From contig NVUX02000070.1 of the NCBI GenBank assembly GCA_002402045.2, forward strand, positions 1 through 58,301: a stretch of DNA of 58,301 nt. Reading direction: 5' to 3'. The position numbers and the translations under genes were made by a program. The notes below the pieces were generated by a model, which did not search any database, was not told the DNA's origin, and saw only the letters and a program-made list of their open reading frames with translations. This document shows positions 40,333-48,639 of the stretch, one piece after another. The stretch is from Paracoccaceae bacterium. Its GTDB lineage: Bacteria > Pseudomonadota > Alphaproteobacteria > Rhodobacterales > Rhodobacteraceae. Each line of letters begins with the position of its first letter. Within the stretch, counting starts at the first letter, position 1.

Positions 40333-41829
40333 ATGACCAACCTGAAATTCCCGAGACTCCCTTCAAACCCGTTTGACGACGATAAGCTGAAGGAGGAGTG
40401 CGGAATATTCGGGCTGAACGGCGTCGCCGAAGCTGCCAACTTTGTGGCGCTCGGCCTGCATGCGCTCCAGCATCGCGGCCAAGAGGCCGGTGGCATCGTT
40501 TCCTACGCCCCTGAGGCCGGTTTTAGCTCGGTGCGCCGCTTTGGCTATGTCCGTGATAACTTCACCAAAGCCAGCCTAATGGAAACCCTCCCCGGAGAGC
40601 TGGCGATCGGCCATGTGCGCTACTCTACCAGCGGCTCCAAAGGCCAAACCGCGATTCGCGATGTGCAGCCTTTGTTTGCCGAGCTTTCCATGGGCGGCGT
40701 GGCGATTGCCCATAATGGTAACCTCACCAACGCCAATGCGCTGCGCAAAGAGCTTATCCAGCACGGCTCCATTTTCCAAAGCAGCTCTGATTCTGAGTGC
40801 ATCGTGCACCTGATGGCCCGCAGCTTCCAAGCCAACATCCCAGAGCGCCTTAAAGACGCCCTGCGCCGCGTTGAAGGCGCGTTTAGTGTCATCGCCATGA
40901 CCCGCACCAAGCTTATTGGTGTGCGCGATGCCCTTGGCGTGCGCCCGCTTATGCTTGGCAAAATCGGCGACAGCTACGTGCTTGCCTCCGAAACCTGCGC
41001 GTTTGATATCATCGGCGCCGCGTTTATTCGCGAGATTGAGCCGGGCGAAATGGTGGTCATTACCGGCAGCAAGCTGGTCAGCAGCTTCCCCTTCGCCAAA
41101 GTCCCCTCGCGTTTCTGCATTTTTGAGCACGTTTATTTCAGCCGCCCAGATAGCATTTTGGGTGGCCGCTCGGTTTATGAAACCCGCCGCCGCATTGGCG
41201 TAGAACTTGCCAAAGAGGCCCCCGTAGACGCAGACATGGTTTGCCCCGTGCCTGATAGCGGCACCCCCGCCGCCATTGGCTATTCGCAAGAAAGCGGCAT
41301 TCCTTATGCCATGGGCATTATCCGCAACCAGTATATGGGCCGCACATTTATCGAGCCTACCGACCAGATCCGGAATATGGGTGTACGCCTGAAGCTCAAC
41401 GTAAACCGCGCCCTGATCAAGGGTAAACGGGTGATTTTGGTGGATGACAGCGTTGTGCGCGGCACCACCACCGTTAAAATTCGCGAGATGTTTGAGGATG
41501 CCGGCGCCAAGGAAGTTCACTTCCGCATTGCTAGCCCGCCCACCCAATGGCCGTGTTTTTATGGCGTAGATACCCCCGAGCGCGGCAAGCTGCTCGCCAG
41601 CAACATGACTCAAGCCCAAATGCAAAAGCACCTCGCTGTGGATAGCCTGCGCTTTATCAGCATAGACGGCCTCTACCGCGCCGTTTCAAACGGCCAGCCC
41701 CGCAACAACGAGCAGCCGCAATATTGTGATGCCTGTTTCAGCGGCGATTACCCCATTCCCCCGTCAGACAAAATAAACGCCAAAGAGATTGAGCTAAAGC
41801 CCGGAAAACAAGCCCCGCTGCCGCTATAA
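40333..41829 (+). CDS. purF: amidophosphoribosyltransferase PurF
   Basis: PurF makes phosphoribosylamine from PRPP and glutamine, the first step of purine synthesis. The 498-residue protein has a glutaminase domain whose nucleophile is Cys in EECGIFGLNG near residue 21 after a short propeptide, followed by LHALQHRGQEAGGIV. The PRPP-binding domain has KRVILVDDSVVRGTTTVKIR and IASPPTQWPCFYGVD. There is no Fe-S cysteine pattern that I can place with certainty. The gene converges on a LysE-type gene, whose stop overlaps it by six bases. Confidence 0.96.
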   Translation: MTNLKFPRLPSNPFDDDKLKEECGIFGLNGVAEAANFVALGLHALQHRGQEAGGIVSYAPEAGFSSVRRFGYVRDNFTKASLMETLPGELAIGHVRYSTSGSKGQTAIRDVQPLFAELSMGGVAIAHNGNLTNANALRKELIQHGSIFQSSSDSECIVHLMARSFQANIPERLKDALRRVEGAFSVIAMTRTKLIGVRDALGVRPLMLGKIGDSYVLASETCAFDIIGAAFIREIEPGEMVVITGSKLVSSFPFAKVPSRFCIFEHVYFSRPDSILGGRSVYETRRRIGVELAKEAPVDADMVCPVPDSGTPAAIGYSQESGIPYAMGIIRNQYMGRTFIEPTDQIRNMGVRLKLNVNRALIKGKRVILVDDSVVRGTTTVKIREMFEDAGAKEVHFRIASPPTQWPCFYGVDTPERGKLLASNMTQAQMQKHLAVDSLRFISIDGLYRAVSNGQPRNNEQPQYCDACFSGDYPIPPSDKINAKEIELKPGKQAPLPL

Positions 41830-42390
41830 AAACAGCATCCAAATGGCCACAGCAGCCAACATAACCGCCATCACCTTGTTGGCCCTCTCCCCGTTTTGCC
41901 CGCGCGCAAAACGGGCGGCAACCCTGTCTCCAAGCATGGCAAACAGGCAAAAGGCCACAATGTTATTCAGCGTAAATACCGTTGCCACCCAAACCAGCGT
42001 ATCTGCCTGCCCAAATTGGGAATACATCAAACCCATAAGCACATAGGCTTTGGGGTTTAGCACCAGCAAAACCACCCCATCCCAAAACCCCGCCACCCGC
42101 GCGGCCTGCCCCGCCTGTGCGCCCGCGCCATAAAGCTTCCATGCCAGCCACAAAATATAGGTGACACCCAAAACTTTAATGGCCGTGAAAATATGCGGAT
42201 AGCTCGTAAACACCGCCAGCAGCCCCGCCCCAACCGCGAGCGTAATGAACCATGTTGCAATATGGTAGCCAATATTGGCCGGCACCGTCGCCCAAAACCC
42301 GAATCGCGCCCCGTTGGCGGCAAAAAATAGGTTTCCCGGGCCGGGGCTGTAGGCGAGCGGAAACAGAAATATCAGCAAAGTAAGGGTCAT
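41824..42390 (-). CDS. LysE family translocator
   Basis: This 188-residue protein of the LysE/RhtB family exports amino acids. It has the signature LAYSPGPGNLFFAANGARFG in the first helix, later IKVLGVTYILWLAWKLYGAG and FWDGVVLLVLNPKAYVLMGL, the NPK of the family's central loop, and about six membrane helices. I start it at MTLTLLIFL, seven bases after GGAG; an in-frame start upstream would add a non-membrane leader. It converges with purF, sharing six bases at the 3' ends. Confidence 0.88.
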   Translation of the reverse strand: MTLTLLIFLFPLAYSPGPGNLFFAANGARFGFWATVPANIGYHIATWFITLAVGAGLLAVFTSYPHIFTAIKVLGVTYILWLAWKLYGAGAQAGQAARVAGFWDGVVLLVLNPKAYVLMGLMYSQFGQADTLVWVATVFTLNNIVAFCLFAMLGDRVAARFARGQNGERANKVMAVMLAAVAIWMLFL

Positions 42391-42454
42391 GGACGGCTCC
42401 GTTTTCCCACTCCTACCAGCACCAACTTGCGTTGCCAGCCCGTTTCCTGCGCAT

Positions 42455-42487
42455 AAAAAAAAGCCCCGCACAAAGGTGGGGCTTTTT
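42455..42487 (-). terminator. bioY terminator
   Basis: Read on the minus strand, AAAAAGCCCCACC pairs with GGTGCGGGGCTTTTTTTT-like sequence (GCCCC/GGGGC stem with A/T flanks) and ends in a T run. On the plus strand the flanks also give AAAAAAAAGCCCC and GGGGCTTTTT, so it could work in both directions. It lies 17 bases past the bioY stop. Confidence 0.88.
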
Positions 42488-42503
42488 AAATATTTGCGTT
42501 AAC

Positions 42504-43079
42504 TTACTTGCGCTTAAGCAGCTTCCATGCCATCGGCAGCAGCAGCGCCACCAGCGCCAGCTTAACCGCGTCACCAATCAGGTACGGCACCATGCCGACC
42601 TCAATCGCTTTCACAGCGCTCATATCATATAGCACGGTCAACCACGCCAAGCCCGGCAGATAAATCAGCACATTCGCCGCCAGTAGTAGCCCAGCCATTT
42701 TCAGCACTGAGCGGTCCCAGCCCTTAGTTGCGCCGTAGCCCAAAAGCACCGTGGCCAGCACAAAGCCCAGCAAATAGCCGCCCGTACCGCCCATCATATA
42801 GGCCAGCCCGCTCACGTCACCGCTGCCTGCAAACACGTTAAAGCCAAGCGCACCGAGCAACATATAGCCCAATATCGTTGCCAACCCAAGCCGAGGCCCA
42901 TAGGCAGCGCCCAAAGCCAGCACAGCAAAGGTGCCCATGGTAATTGGCACCGGCCACATAGGCACAGCCACCTTGGCGGAAAGCGCCAGCATCGCAATGC
43001 CGCCTGCCACAAGAGCGCCGTGGCGCAAGGCGGAGTTGCTGCCCCAAAGGGCGTTTGAAAGGGAAATATTCGGTGTCAT
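42504..43079 (-). CDS. bioY: biotin transporter BioY
   Basis: This 192-residue protein of the BioY S-component family binds biotin in an energy-coupling-factor transporter. It has the family pattern ALSAKVAVPMWPVPITMGTF, LALGAAYGPRLGLATILGYM, LAYMMGGTGGYLLGFVLATV and the final helix PYLIGDAVKLALVALLLPMA. Six membrane segments are seen. The start is placed at MTPNISLS, seven bases after AGGA; an ATG two codons upstream leaves only one base between. BioM/BioN genes are not adjacent; a solo BioY or distant partners are both possible. Confidence 0.94.
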   Translation of the reverse strand: MTPNISLSNALWGSNSALRHGALVAGGIAMLALSAKVAVPMWPVPITMGTFAVLALGAAYGPRLGLATILGYMLLGALGFNVFAGSGDVSGLAYMMGGTGGYLLGFVLATVLLGYGATKGWDRSVLKMAGLLLAANVLIYLPGLAWLTVLYDMSAVKAIEVGMVPYLIGDAVKLALVALLLPMAWKLLKRK

Positions 43080-43210
43080 CAGCATATCCTTGTTGATAAG
43101 TTTAATGGCTTGCCCCTTTTTGGCCTGCATTTACGGTAATTTCAAGCACGATCAGCAGCGCGGCATCTTTTCCTCTGGTTTTTCTGCGCCCCAGCGCCTA
43201 AATCCACCAC

Positions 43211-43864
43211 ATGGAACACGCACAAAAAACCGCGCTGGTCACCGGCGCCTCTCGCGGGCTTGGCTATGCCACCGCGCTCACGCTGGCCGATAAAGGCTAC
43301 CATATAATTGCACTCGCACGCACTGTTGGCGGGTTGGAAGAGCTGGCCGATGTGATTGAGCCCAAAGGCCATGGCATTACCCTTGTGCCGCTTGATATCA
43401 CCGATGAAGGCGGCCTTCAGCGCCTGTGCCTCAGCATTTTTGAGCGCTGGAAGGGCCTGGATTTGTTGGTGCATTGCGCCGTGCAAGCCCCGCTGCTTAC
43501 GCCAATGGATGGGCTGATTGATAAAGACTACGACAAAACCATGAATGTAAATGCCCGCGCGACTGCGCGCATTATCACCCTCACTGAGCCGCTCCTGCGC
43601 GTGGCTGATGGCACTGCCATTTTCATGGATGATAAACACGACGGCGAAAAGTTCTTCGCCTCCTATGCCGCGTCCAAAGCCGCCGCGCGCTCGATGGTGC
43701 TAAGCTATCAGGCCGAAACAGCCAACCTTAAGCCGCGCGTGATTCTGCACGAACCTGCGCCGATGCCCACGGCCACCCGCGCACGTTTTCACCCCGGTGA
43801 GGATAAATCAGCACTGGCCAGCCCTGCCGATGAAGCCAAACGGATGATCGAGATGTATTTGTAA
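43211..43864 (+). CDS. SDR family oxidoreductase with an atypical active site
   Basis: This 217-residue protein has the SDR cofactor motif TGASRGLGYATALTLAD, an acidic/dinucleotide region LDITDEG, HCAVQ in place of the usual NNAG, and the YAASKAAARSM active-site pair. The catalytic Ser, expected about 13 residues before the Tyr, is not there (FMDDKHDGEKFFASY). Chemistry may differ from a classical alcohol dehydrogenase. The C terminus is short. The gene starts 131 bases from bioY, and converges on der with a short hairpin between them. Its substrate is unknown. Confidence 0.85.
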   Translation: MEHAQKTALVTGASRGLGYATALTLADKGYHIIALARTVGGLEELADVIEPKGHGITLVPLDITDEGGLQRLCLSIFERWKGLDLLVHCAVQAPLLTPMDGLIDKDYDKTMNVNARATARIITLTEPLLRVADGTAIFMDDKHDGEKFFASYAASKAAARSMVLSYQAETANLKPRVILHEPAPMPTATRARFHPGEDKSALASPADEAKRMIEMYL

Positions 43865-43884
43865 GGGTGGGGTTTCCCCCACCA
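43865..43884. other. stem-loop between convergent SDR and der genes
   Basis: GGTGGGG at 43866-43872 pairs with CCCCACC at 43877-43883 around a four-base loop. No T tract follows on either side. It could stop transcription weakly in both directions. Confidence 0.4.
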
Positions 43885-43885
43885 C

Positions 43886-45304
43886 CTAGTGGATTTTCCG
43901 CTTTGCCGCTTTGGCTGCGAACGGGTTATCCCCACCGCGCAAAAATATCCGTATCGGCGTGCCGGGCATATCAAAATCCACACGTAAGCCATTGACTAGA
44001 AAACGCTTATAGCTTTCTGGCACTTTATCAGGCACCGAGGTAAACACCACAAATGTCGGCGGCCGGGTTTTCACCTGCGTCATATACCGCATTTTAATCC
44101 GGCGGCCAGATGGCGCGGGCGGGGGATGGCCCTCGATCATCGCCTTCAGCCAACGGTTCAGCTTCGCGGTCGAAATCCGTGTATTCCACGTGTCGTGCGC
44201 TTTGATAATCGCATCATGCAGGCGGTCTACGCCCTTGCCGGTAAGGGCCGAAACCATCACCATCGGCGCGCCGCGAAGTTGCGGCAGCAAGCGCCCGAAT
44301 TTTTCTCTCAGGTCCAGAAGTTTCTGGTTTTTCTCGTCTTCGAGGTCCCACTTATTCACGGCCACAACCACGGCGCGGCCTTCGCGCTCGGCAAGGTCCG
44401 CGATCCGCAAATCTTGCTGCTCAAAGGGCACCTGCACATCCAGTAGCACCACCACAACCTCGGCAAATTTAACCGCGCGGAGGCCGTCAGACACAGAAAG
44501 CTTCTCCAGTTTTTCCTGCACCTTGGCCTTTTTACGCATCCCAGCGGTATCAAAAATCCTGAACTCGCGGCCGTCCCACTTGGTACGGACCGAAATCGAA
44601 TCCCGCGTGATGCCCGCCTCTGGCCCCGTTAGCAGGCGCTCTTCACCCAAAATCTGGTTGATCAGCGTAGATTTACCCGCATTCGGGCGGCCCACAACGG
44701 CAATTTGTAGCGGACGATCATTCGGGATAACCGCGGCCTCGCCAAATTCGTCCACCTCGTCAGAAACCTCAAGCTCCGTCTCCGGCTCAAACCCATCTGA
44801 GGCTTCAAATTCATCATGGATCGGCATCAGAAGGCGGTAAAGGTCTTCCATCCCCTCGCCATGCTCGCCCGAAAGCTGGATAGGCTCGCCCAATCCAAGG
44901 TTAAACGCCTCGTAATAGCCAGATTCGCCAGCTTTACCCTCGGCCTTATTCACCGCCAAAATCACCCGTGCGTTTTTCTTACGCAAGATATTGGCAAAAA
45001 CCTCGTCGTCAGCCGTAACGCCCACGCGGGCATCCAGCATAAACAGACACACATCGGCCATTTCCACGGCACGCTCGGTCAGCGCTCGCATCCGGCCCTG
45101 CAGGCTTTCATCGGTTGCTTGCTCAAGCCCGGCGGTGTCAATCACGGTAAAGCGCAAATCGCCCAAGCGGGCCTCGCCTTCGCGTAGGTCGCGGGTTACG
45201 CCCGGGGTGTCATCTACCAAGGCCAGCTTTTTGCCGACCAAGCGATTAAACAGGGTTGATTTGCCAACATTAGGGCGGCCAACAAGGGCCATTGAAAACG
45301 TCAT
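43886..45304 (-). CDS. der: ribosome biogenesis GTPase Der
   Basis: Der (EngA) has two GTPase domains and is needed for 50S assembly. The 472-residue product has [18 protein letters not shown] and DTPGVTRD in the first domain and [14 protein letters not shown] and [12 protein letters not shown] in the second, with VNKAEG and VNKWDLE as guanine-recognition motifs and a KH-like C-terminal domain ([20 protein letters not shown]). An acidic linker ([19 protein letters not shown]) separates the domains. I start it at [12 protein letters not shown]; an in-frame start upstream adds an unconserved leader. It ends next to the SDR gene. bamB and a TPR gene precede it on the same strand. Confidence 0.96.
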   Translation of the reverse strand: MTFSMALVGRPNVGKSTLFNRLVGKKLALVDDTPGVTRDLREGEARLGDLRFTVIDTAGLEQATDESLQGRMRALTERAVEMADVCLFMLDARVGVTADDEVFANILRKKNARVILAVNKAEGKAGESGYYEAFNLGLGEPIQLSGEHGEGMEDLYRLLMPIHDEFEASDGFEPETELEVSDEVDEFGEAAVIPNDRPLQIAVVGRPNAGKSTLINQILGEERLLTGPEAGITRDSISVRTKWDGREFRIFDTAGMRKKAKVQEKLEKLSVSDGLRAVKFAEVVVVLLDVQVPFEQQDLRIADLAEREGRAVVVAVNKWDLEDEKNQKLLDLREKFGRLLPQLRGAPMVMVSALTGKGVDRLHDAIIKAHDTWNTRISTAKLNRWLKAMIEGHPPPAPSGRRIKMRYMTQVKTRPPTFVVFTSVPDKVPESYKRFLVNGLRVDFDMPGTPIRIFLRGGDNPFAAKAAKRKIH

Positions 45305-45373
45305 GGTTTCTGCCTCTGGAAACAGGTTTGGGGGCACGCAGCCCCAAACGCTAGCTAGTAGCCCCTCGCGCCC

Positions 45374-46684
45374 CTATTGGAAAGCGAGAAGTTTACCTTT
45401 TTGGTTAAGCACATATAAAACGCCCGCAGCCACAATCGGGGCCGTAGCCGCGCCATTGGGCAAAGCCACGCTATAGGTTTCAGCGCCGCTGACCGGATCA
45501 AAGAAGCGTAAGCGCCCATCGGTGCCCGCCACAACAACCTGCCCACCAGCGATAAGCGGCCCGAAATGGGCGATAAAGCCTTTGCGCTTATTGGGTTTTG
45601 TAAATTCTGGCAGTTGCGTCGCCCAAAGCACACGCCCCGAAGCAGCATCAATCCGCAGCAATTGCGAGGCATCACTCATGATAAACACCGAGCCGCCAAT
45701 CACCGTTGGTGCATCGGTTGCGCCCGCAGGCACGGACCAAAGCTCAGAACCATTGGTCACCCGCAAAGCCGCAATTTCACCACCGGCATTGGCCAAATAA
45801 ACCCGCCCACCAGCAATAACAGGCGCGCCGGGAAAGCCGCCAATCATAGCGCGCACATCCGAAAGCCGCACTGCATTTACGTCCCCATTCCAGCGGCCGG
45901 TGCCGCCAGTGGTCGCGCCTAAGCTACGGCCAGAGCTAAATGGCAGCACCACGTTTGTGCCAGAGACCGCAGGGTTTGAGCCGCCCATTGCCACAGGCCC
46001 CGTGCCTTGCGGGCCACGCAGGCTCCAGCTCAGCTTGCCGTGCGCGCCGTCAATCGCATAGGCTACATCATTGGCCGCCACCACAAATACGCGCCCGGCT
46101 GAAACCGTTGGCGCACCACGCAAAGGCGCATCAAATTCATAGCGCCAATTTACAGCACCACTGCCCGCTTCAAGTGATAAAAGTTCGCCAAATCCGGTGG
46201 TCACATAAAGACTGCCACCATCTAGCGCCAAGCCACCGCCAAAGCCCTCGGCCCCGCTGGCCTCGCCAATGGGGGTAATATCGGCCTGCCAAATCATCGC
46301 GCCACTATTGGTGGCGCTGGCCTGCACATTGCCGCCCGCATCTAATGTATAAATCACGCCATGGGCCAAAACCGGGCTAGAGGTAATGCGCGAACGGTCG
46401 CTATTGCCACGGCCAATATCAGCGCTCCAGCGCAAAGTAGGATTGGCTGAAAGCGCCAGATGCGGCACGACATGGTTAGCGCCAAAACCGTCTTGCAGCC
46501 AGTTGGCATTGCTTACGGGGGCGCCCAGCGAGATTGCCGCCGCCACGTTTTCGGCTTGCAGTTGGGGGCGAATAGAAACCCGCTCCCCCGGCAGAATGGT
46601 ATTATTATTGCCCTTGCACGCGGCCAAAGCCCCCATTGCCAGCACTAGAAAGCCGAGTTTCTGCCATGTTCGTGTTTTTGCCAT
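45374..46684 (-). CDS. bamB: BamB-like PQQ-repeat lipoprotein
   Basis: This 436-residue protein starts with a lipoprotein signal (LVLAMGALAACKGNN, lipobox LAAC), so it should be anchored in the outer membrane on the periplasmic side. The rest is a beta-propeller with PQQ-like repeats, for example GGVYTLDAGGNVQA-like VIYTLDAGGNVQASATNSG, SLYVTTGFGELLSLEAGSGA, RVYLANAGGEIAALRVTNGS and QVVVAGTDGRLRFFDPVSGA. BamB assists outer-membrane barrel assembly with BamA. It is followed by der, a common linkage. I start it at the ATG of MAKTRTWQ; a TTG six codons earlier is less likely. Confidence 0.9.
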   Translation of the reverse strand: MAKTRTWQKLGFLVLAMGALAACKGNNNTILPGERVSIRPQLQAENVAAAISLGAPVSNANWLQDGFGANHVVPHLALSANPTLRWSADIGRGNSDRSRITSSPVLAHGVIYTLDAGGNVQASATNSGAMIWQADITPIGEASGAEGFGGGLALDGGSLYVTTGFGELLSLEAGSGAVNWRYEFDAPLRGAPTVSAGRVFVVAANDVAYAIDGAHGKLSWSLRGPQGTGPVAMGGSNPAVSGTNVVLPFSSGRSLGATTGGTGRWNGDVNAVRLSDVRAMIGGFPGAPVIAGGRVYLANAGGEIAALRVTNGSELWSVPAGATDAPTVIGGSVFIMSDASQLLRIDAASGRVLWATQLPEFTKPNKRKGFIAHFGPLIAGGQVVVAGTDGRLRFFDPVSGAETYSVALPNGAATAPIVAAGVLYVLNQKGKLLAFQ

Positions 46685-46703
46685 CTTTAAAAACCTGCTC
46701 AAA

Positions 46704-47360
46704 TTACCCGTTGGCCGTATCCGCCTCAGTGTCTCCGCCCAGCGCCACCATTAACTGTTGTGCGCGGCTGCGCAAGCCCGGCGTTACGCTCGGATCTACC
46801 AAAATTGCGGCCAATTCAGTTTTTGCCGCCTCGATATCACCGTCACGCACATATTGCATGGCGAGCTGCTCCTGCGCCAGTAGGCGATAGGGGGCACCCT
46901 GGACCATTAGCCGCTCATAAGCACCATTTCGCTCATTTTCGGGCATATTTGCCCCGTCTAACATTACGATTTTCAGCCAAGCCAGGTCTGCATAAATCAG
47001 CGGCGCGCTCATATCGGTGGTCACGGCACGCAAAGCGTCAAGCGCTCCGGCGGTATCCCCGCCATCAAGCAATAGATTTGCGCGCTCAAATTTCGCCAAT
47101 ACCGCCAGCGGTGCTTCGCCCGCAGTAAGGGTGCTTAGCGCCTCCGCATTGCCGGTCGCCCGTGCCGCCAGCATCAGGTCACCGCTAAGCCTTGCCGCGG
47201 TTTCCTGCGTGGATTTATTCCATTCATTATAGGCGGTTCCGCCCACAATCACGAGCACCACAAGCCCAAGTATCCAGCCGTATTTTTTGAATAGCTTAAA
47301 CAGCTTATCCCGGCGGACTTCGTCACTTACCTCTTCGATAAAGGATTCTGATTCGCTCAC
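46704..47360 (-). CDS. YfgM-like TPR membrane protein
   Basis: This 218-residue protein starts SESESFIEEVSDEVRRDKLF, has one membrane helix (WILGLVVLVIVGGTAYNEWN) and a periplasmic region with TPR-like helices. This is the layout of the TPR_21/YfgM family, partners of SecYEG and periplasmic chaperones. I take the GTG at 47360 because AGGAG lies seven bases before it; an upstream in-frame start without a site would add 21 residues. It sits 19 bases from bamB. The YfgM-BamB-Der order is common in proteobacteria. Confidence 0.82.
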   Translation of the reverse strand: MSESESFIEEVSDEVRRDKLFKLFKKYGWILGLVVLVIVGGTAYNEWNKSTQETAARLSGDLMLAARATGNAEALSTLTAGEAPLAVLAKFERANLLLDGGDTAGALDALRAVTTDMSAPLIYADLAWLKIVMLDGANMPENERNGAYERLMVQGAPYRLLAQEQLAMQYVRDGDIEAAKTELAAILVDPSVTPGLRSRAQQLMVALGGDTEADTANG

Positions 47361-47553
47361 GTAACTTCTCCTGAAAAACTTTGCGCGGAACTTAGCGTTA
47401 AAGCCAGCCACATGCAAAGACAAAGGATATTCCTTGCGGGAATACCCGAAATTGAGCTGGCCTGTCTTGTTTCAGCGCATATTGGGGCGTATCTAGCCAA
47501 AAACGGCGCTCTTTACGGGGTGAACCGGAAAAAAAGCAAGCGGAGCGCACCCG

Positions 47554-48639
47554 ATGAAATTTATTCATGTCTTTACAGCCCTTTTGGTTTCGGCCTTTTT
47601 ATATGCCATTGTAATGGAGCGAGACGCCCTGCTGTCCTTTGCTGGTGTCGAACCAAAAGCTGAAACCACAGAGGATGTGGCCGAGAACAACGCCCCCAAA
47701 GCAGTGCCGGTTGTGACCATGCATTCGGTCGCACGCGAAGTGCAATCCGGCATTGTGCTACGCGGCACCACGCAAGCTGCACGGCGCATTGAAATGCGGG
47801 CCGAATCCACGGGGCGTGTGGTGTCTCAGCCGCTCCCCAGTGGCACCGCCATTCATGAAGGCCAAGTGCTGTGCGAGCTGGATGCCGGCGTGCTGGAGGC
47901 CCAGTTGGCCGAGGCTCATGCCCAGCTCGCCAATGCCGAAGCCAATAACAACGTCGCCAGCCGCTTGGCCGAAAGCGGCTTTGGTGCGGAAAACAGCGCC
48001 ATTTCGGCCTCTGCCGCGCTGGAAAGTGCGCGCGCACGGGTGCTAAGCGTTGAGCGGCTGCTCAGCCAGCTTCGCATCACGGCGCCTTTTGCAGGCGTGT
48101 TGGAAAATGACAGTGCCGAAATCGGCTCGCTCTTGCAGCCTGGTGGCCTTTGCGCCACCATTTTGGCGCTCGATAGCGTAAAAATGGTGGGCTATGTGCC
48201 TGAAATTGATATCGTAAACCTCAGCGTTGGCCAGCTTGCTGGCGCGCGGCTGCTATCTGGCCGCGAGGTTGTTGGCCAAGTCACCTTCATTGCCCGCAGC
48301 GCAGACCCGTTAACCCGCACCTTCCGGCTTGAGGTCACGGTAGATAACGCAGACCTTAGCATTCTTGACGGCCAATCCGCCGAAATTGGCATCGCCTATG
48401 CGGGGGAAAAGGCCCATCTATTGCCCCAGCACGTTCTGACGCTTAACGACGAAGGCGCGCTTGGCGTACGGATAGATGATCATAACACGGCCCGCTTTGT
48501 AGCGGTTGATATCATCCGCGATGCCCCCGAGGGCTTTTGGCTCACGGGCCTGCCGCCCGAGGTTGACGTGATTGTGACAGGTCAGGAATACGTTACCGAT
48601 GGCCGGGCGATTGCCGTGACCAAGCAGGAAACAGAATAA
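47554..48639 (+). CDS. RND efflux periplasmic adaptor subunit
   Basis: This 361-residue membrane-fusion protein begins with a single N-terminal helix (MKFIHVFTALLVSAFLYAIV). The barrel-sandwich domain has SVAREVQSGIVLRGTTQAAR, RIEMRAESTGRVVSQPLPSG and the lipoyl-like end ITAPFAGVLENDSAEIGSLL; the hairpin between is coiled (VLEAQLAEAHAQLANAEANN). A beta-barrel domain with FIARSADPLTRTFRLEVTVD follows. It links an inner-membrane pump to an outer-membrane channel. The adjacent RND gene overlaps by one base (TAATG); no outer-membrane channel gene follows. Confidence 0.92.
   Translation: MKFIHVFTALLVSAFLYAIVMERDALLSFAGVEPKAETTEDVAENNAPKAVPVVTMHSVAREVQSGIVLRGTTQAARRIEMRAESTGRVVSQPLPSGTAIHEGQVLCELDAGVLEAQLAEAHAQLANAEANNNVASRLAESGFGAENSAISASAALESARARVLSVERLLSQLRITAPFAGVLENDSAEIGSLLQPGGLCATILALDSVKMVGYVPEIDIVNLSVGQLAGARLLSGREVVGQVTFIARSADPLTRTFRLEVTVDNADLSILDGQSAEIGIAYAGEKAHLLPQHVLTLNDEGALGVRIDDHNTARFVAVDIIRDAPEGFWLTGLPPEVDVIVTGQEYVTDGRAIAVTKQETE

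Noticed and set aside
40576-41631. 351-residue antisense frame inside purF
   Set aside because: Long antisense frames are expected in GC-rich coding DNA with this codon bias; no ribosome site or known domain.
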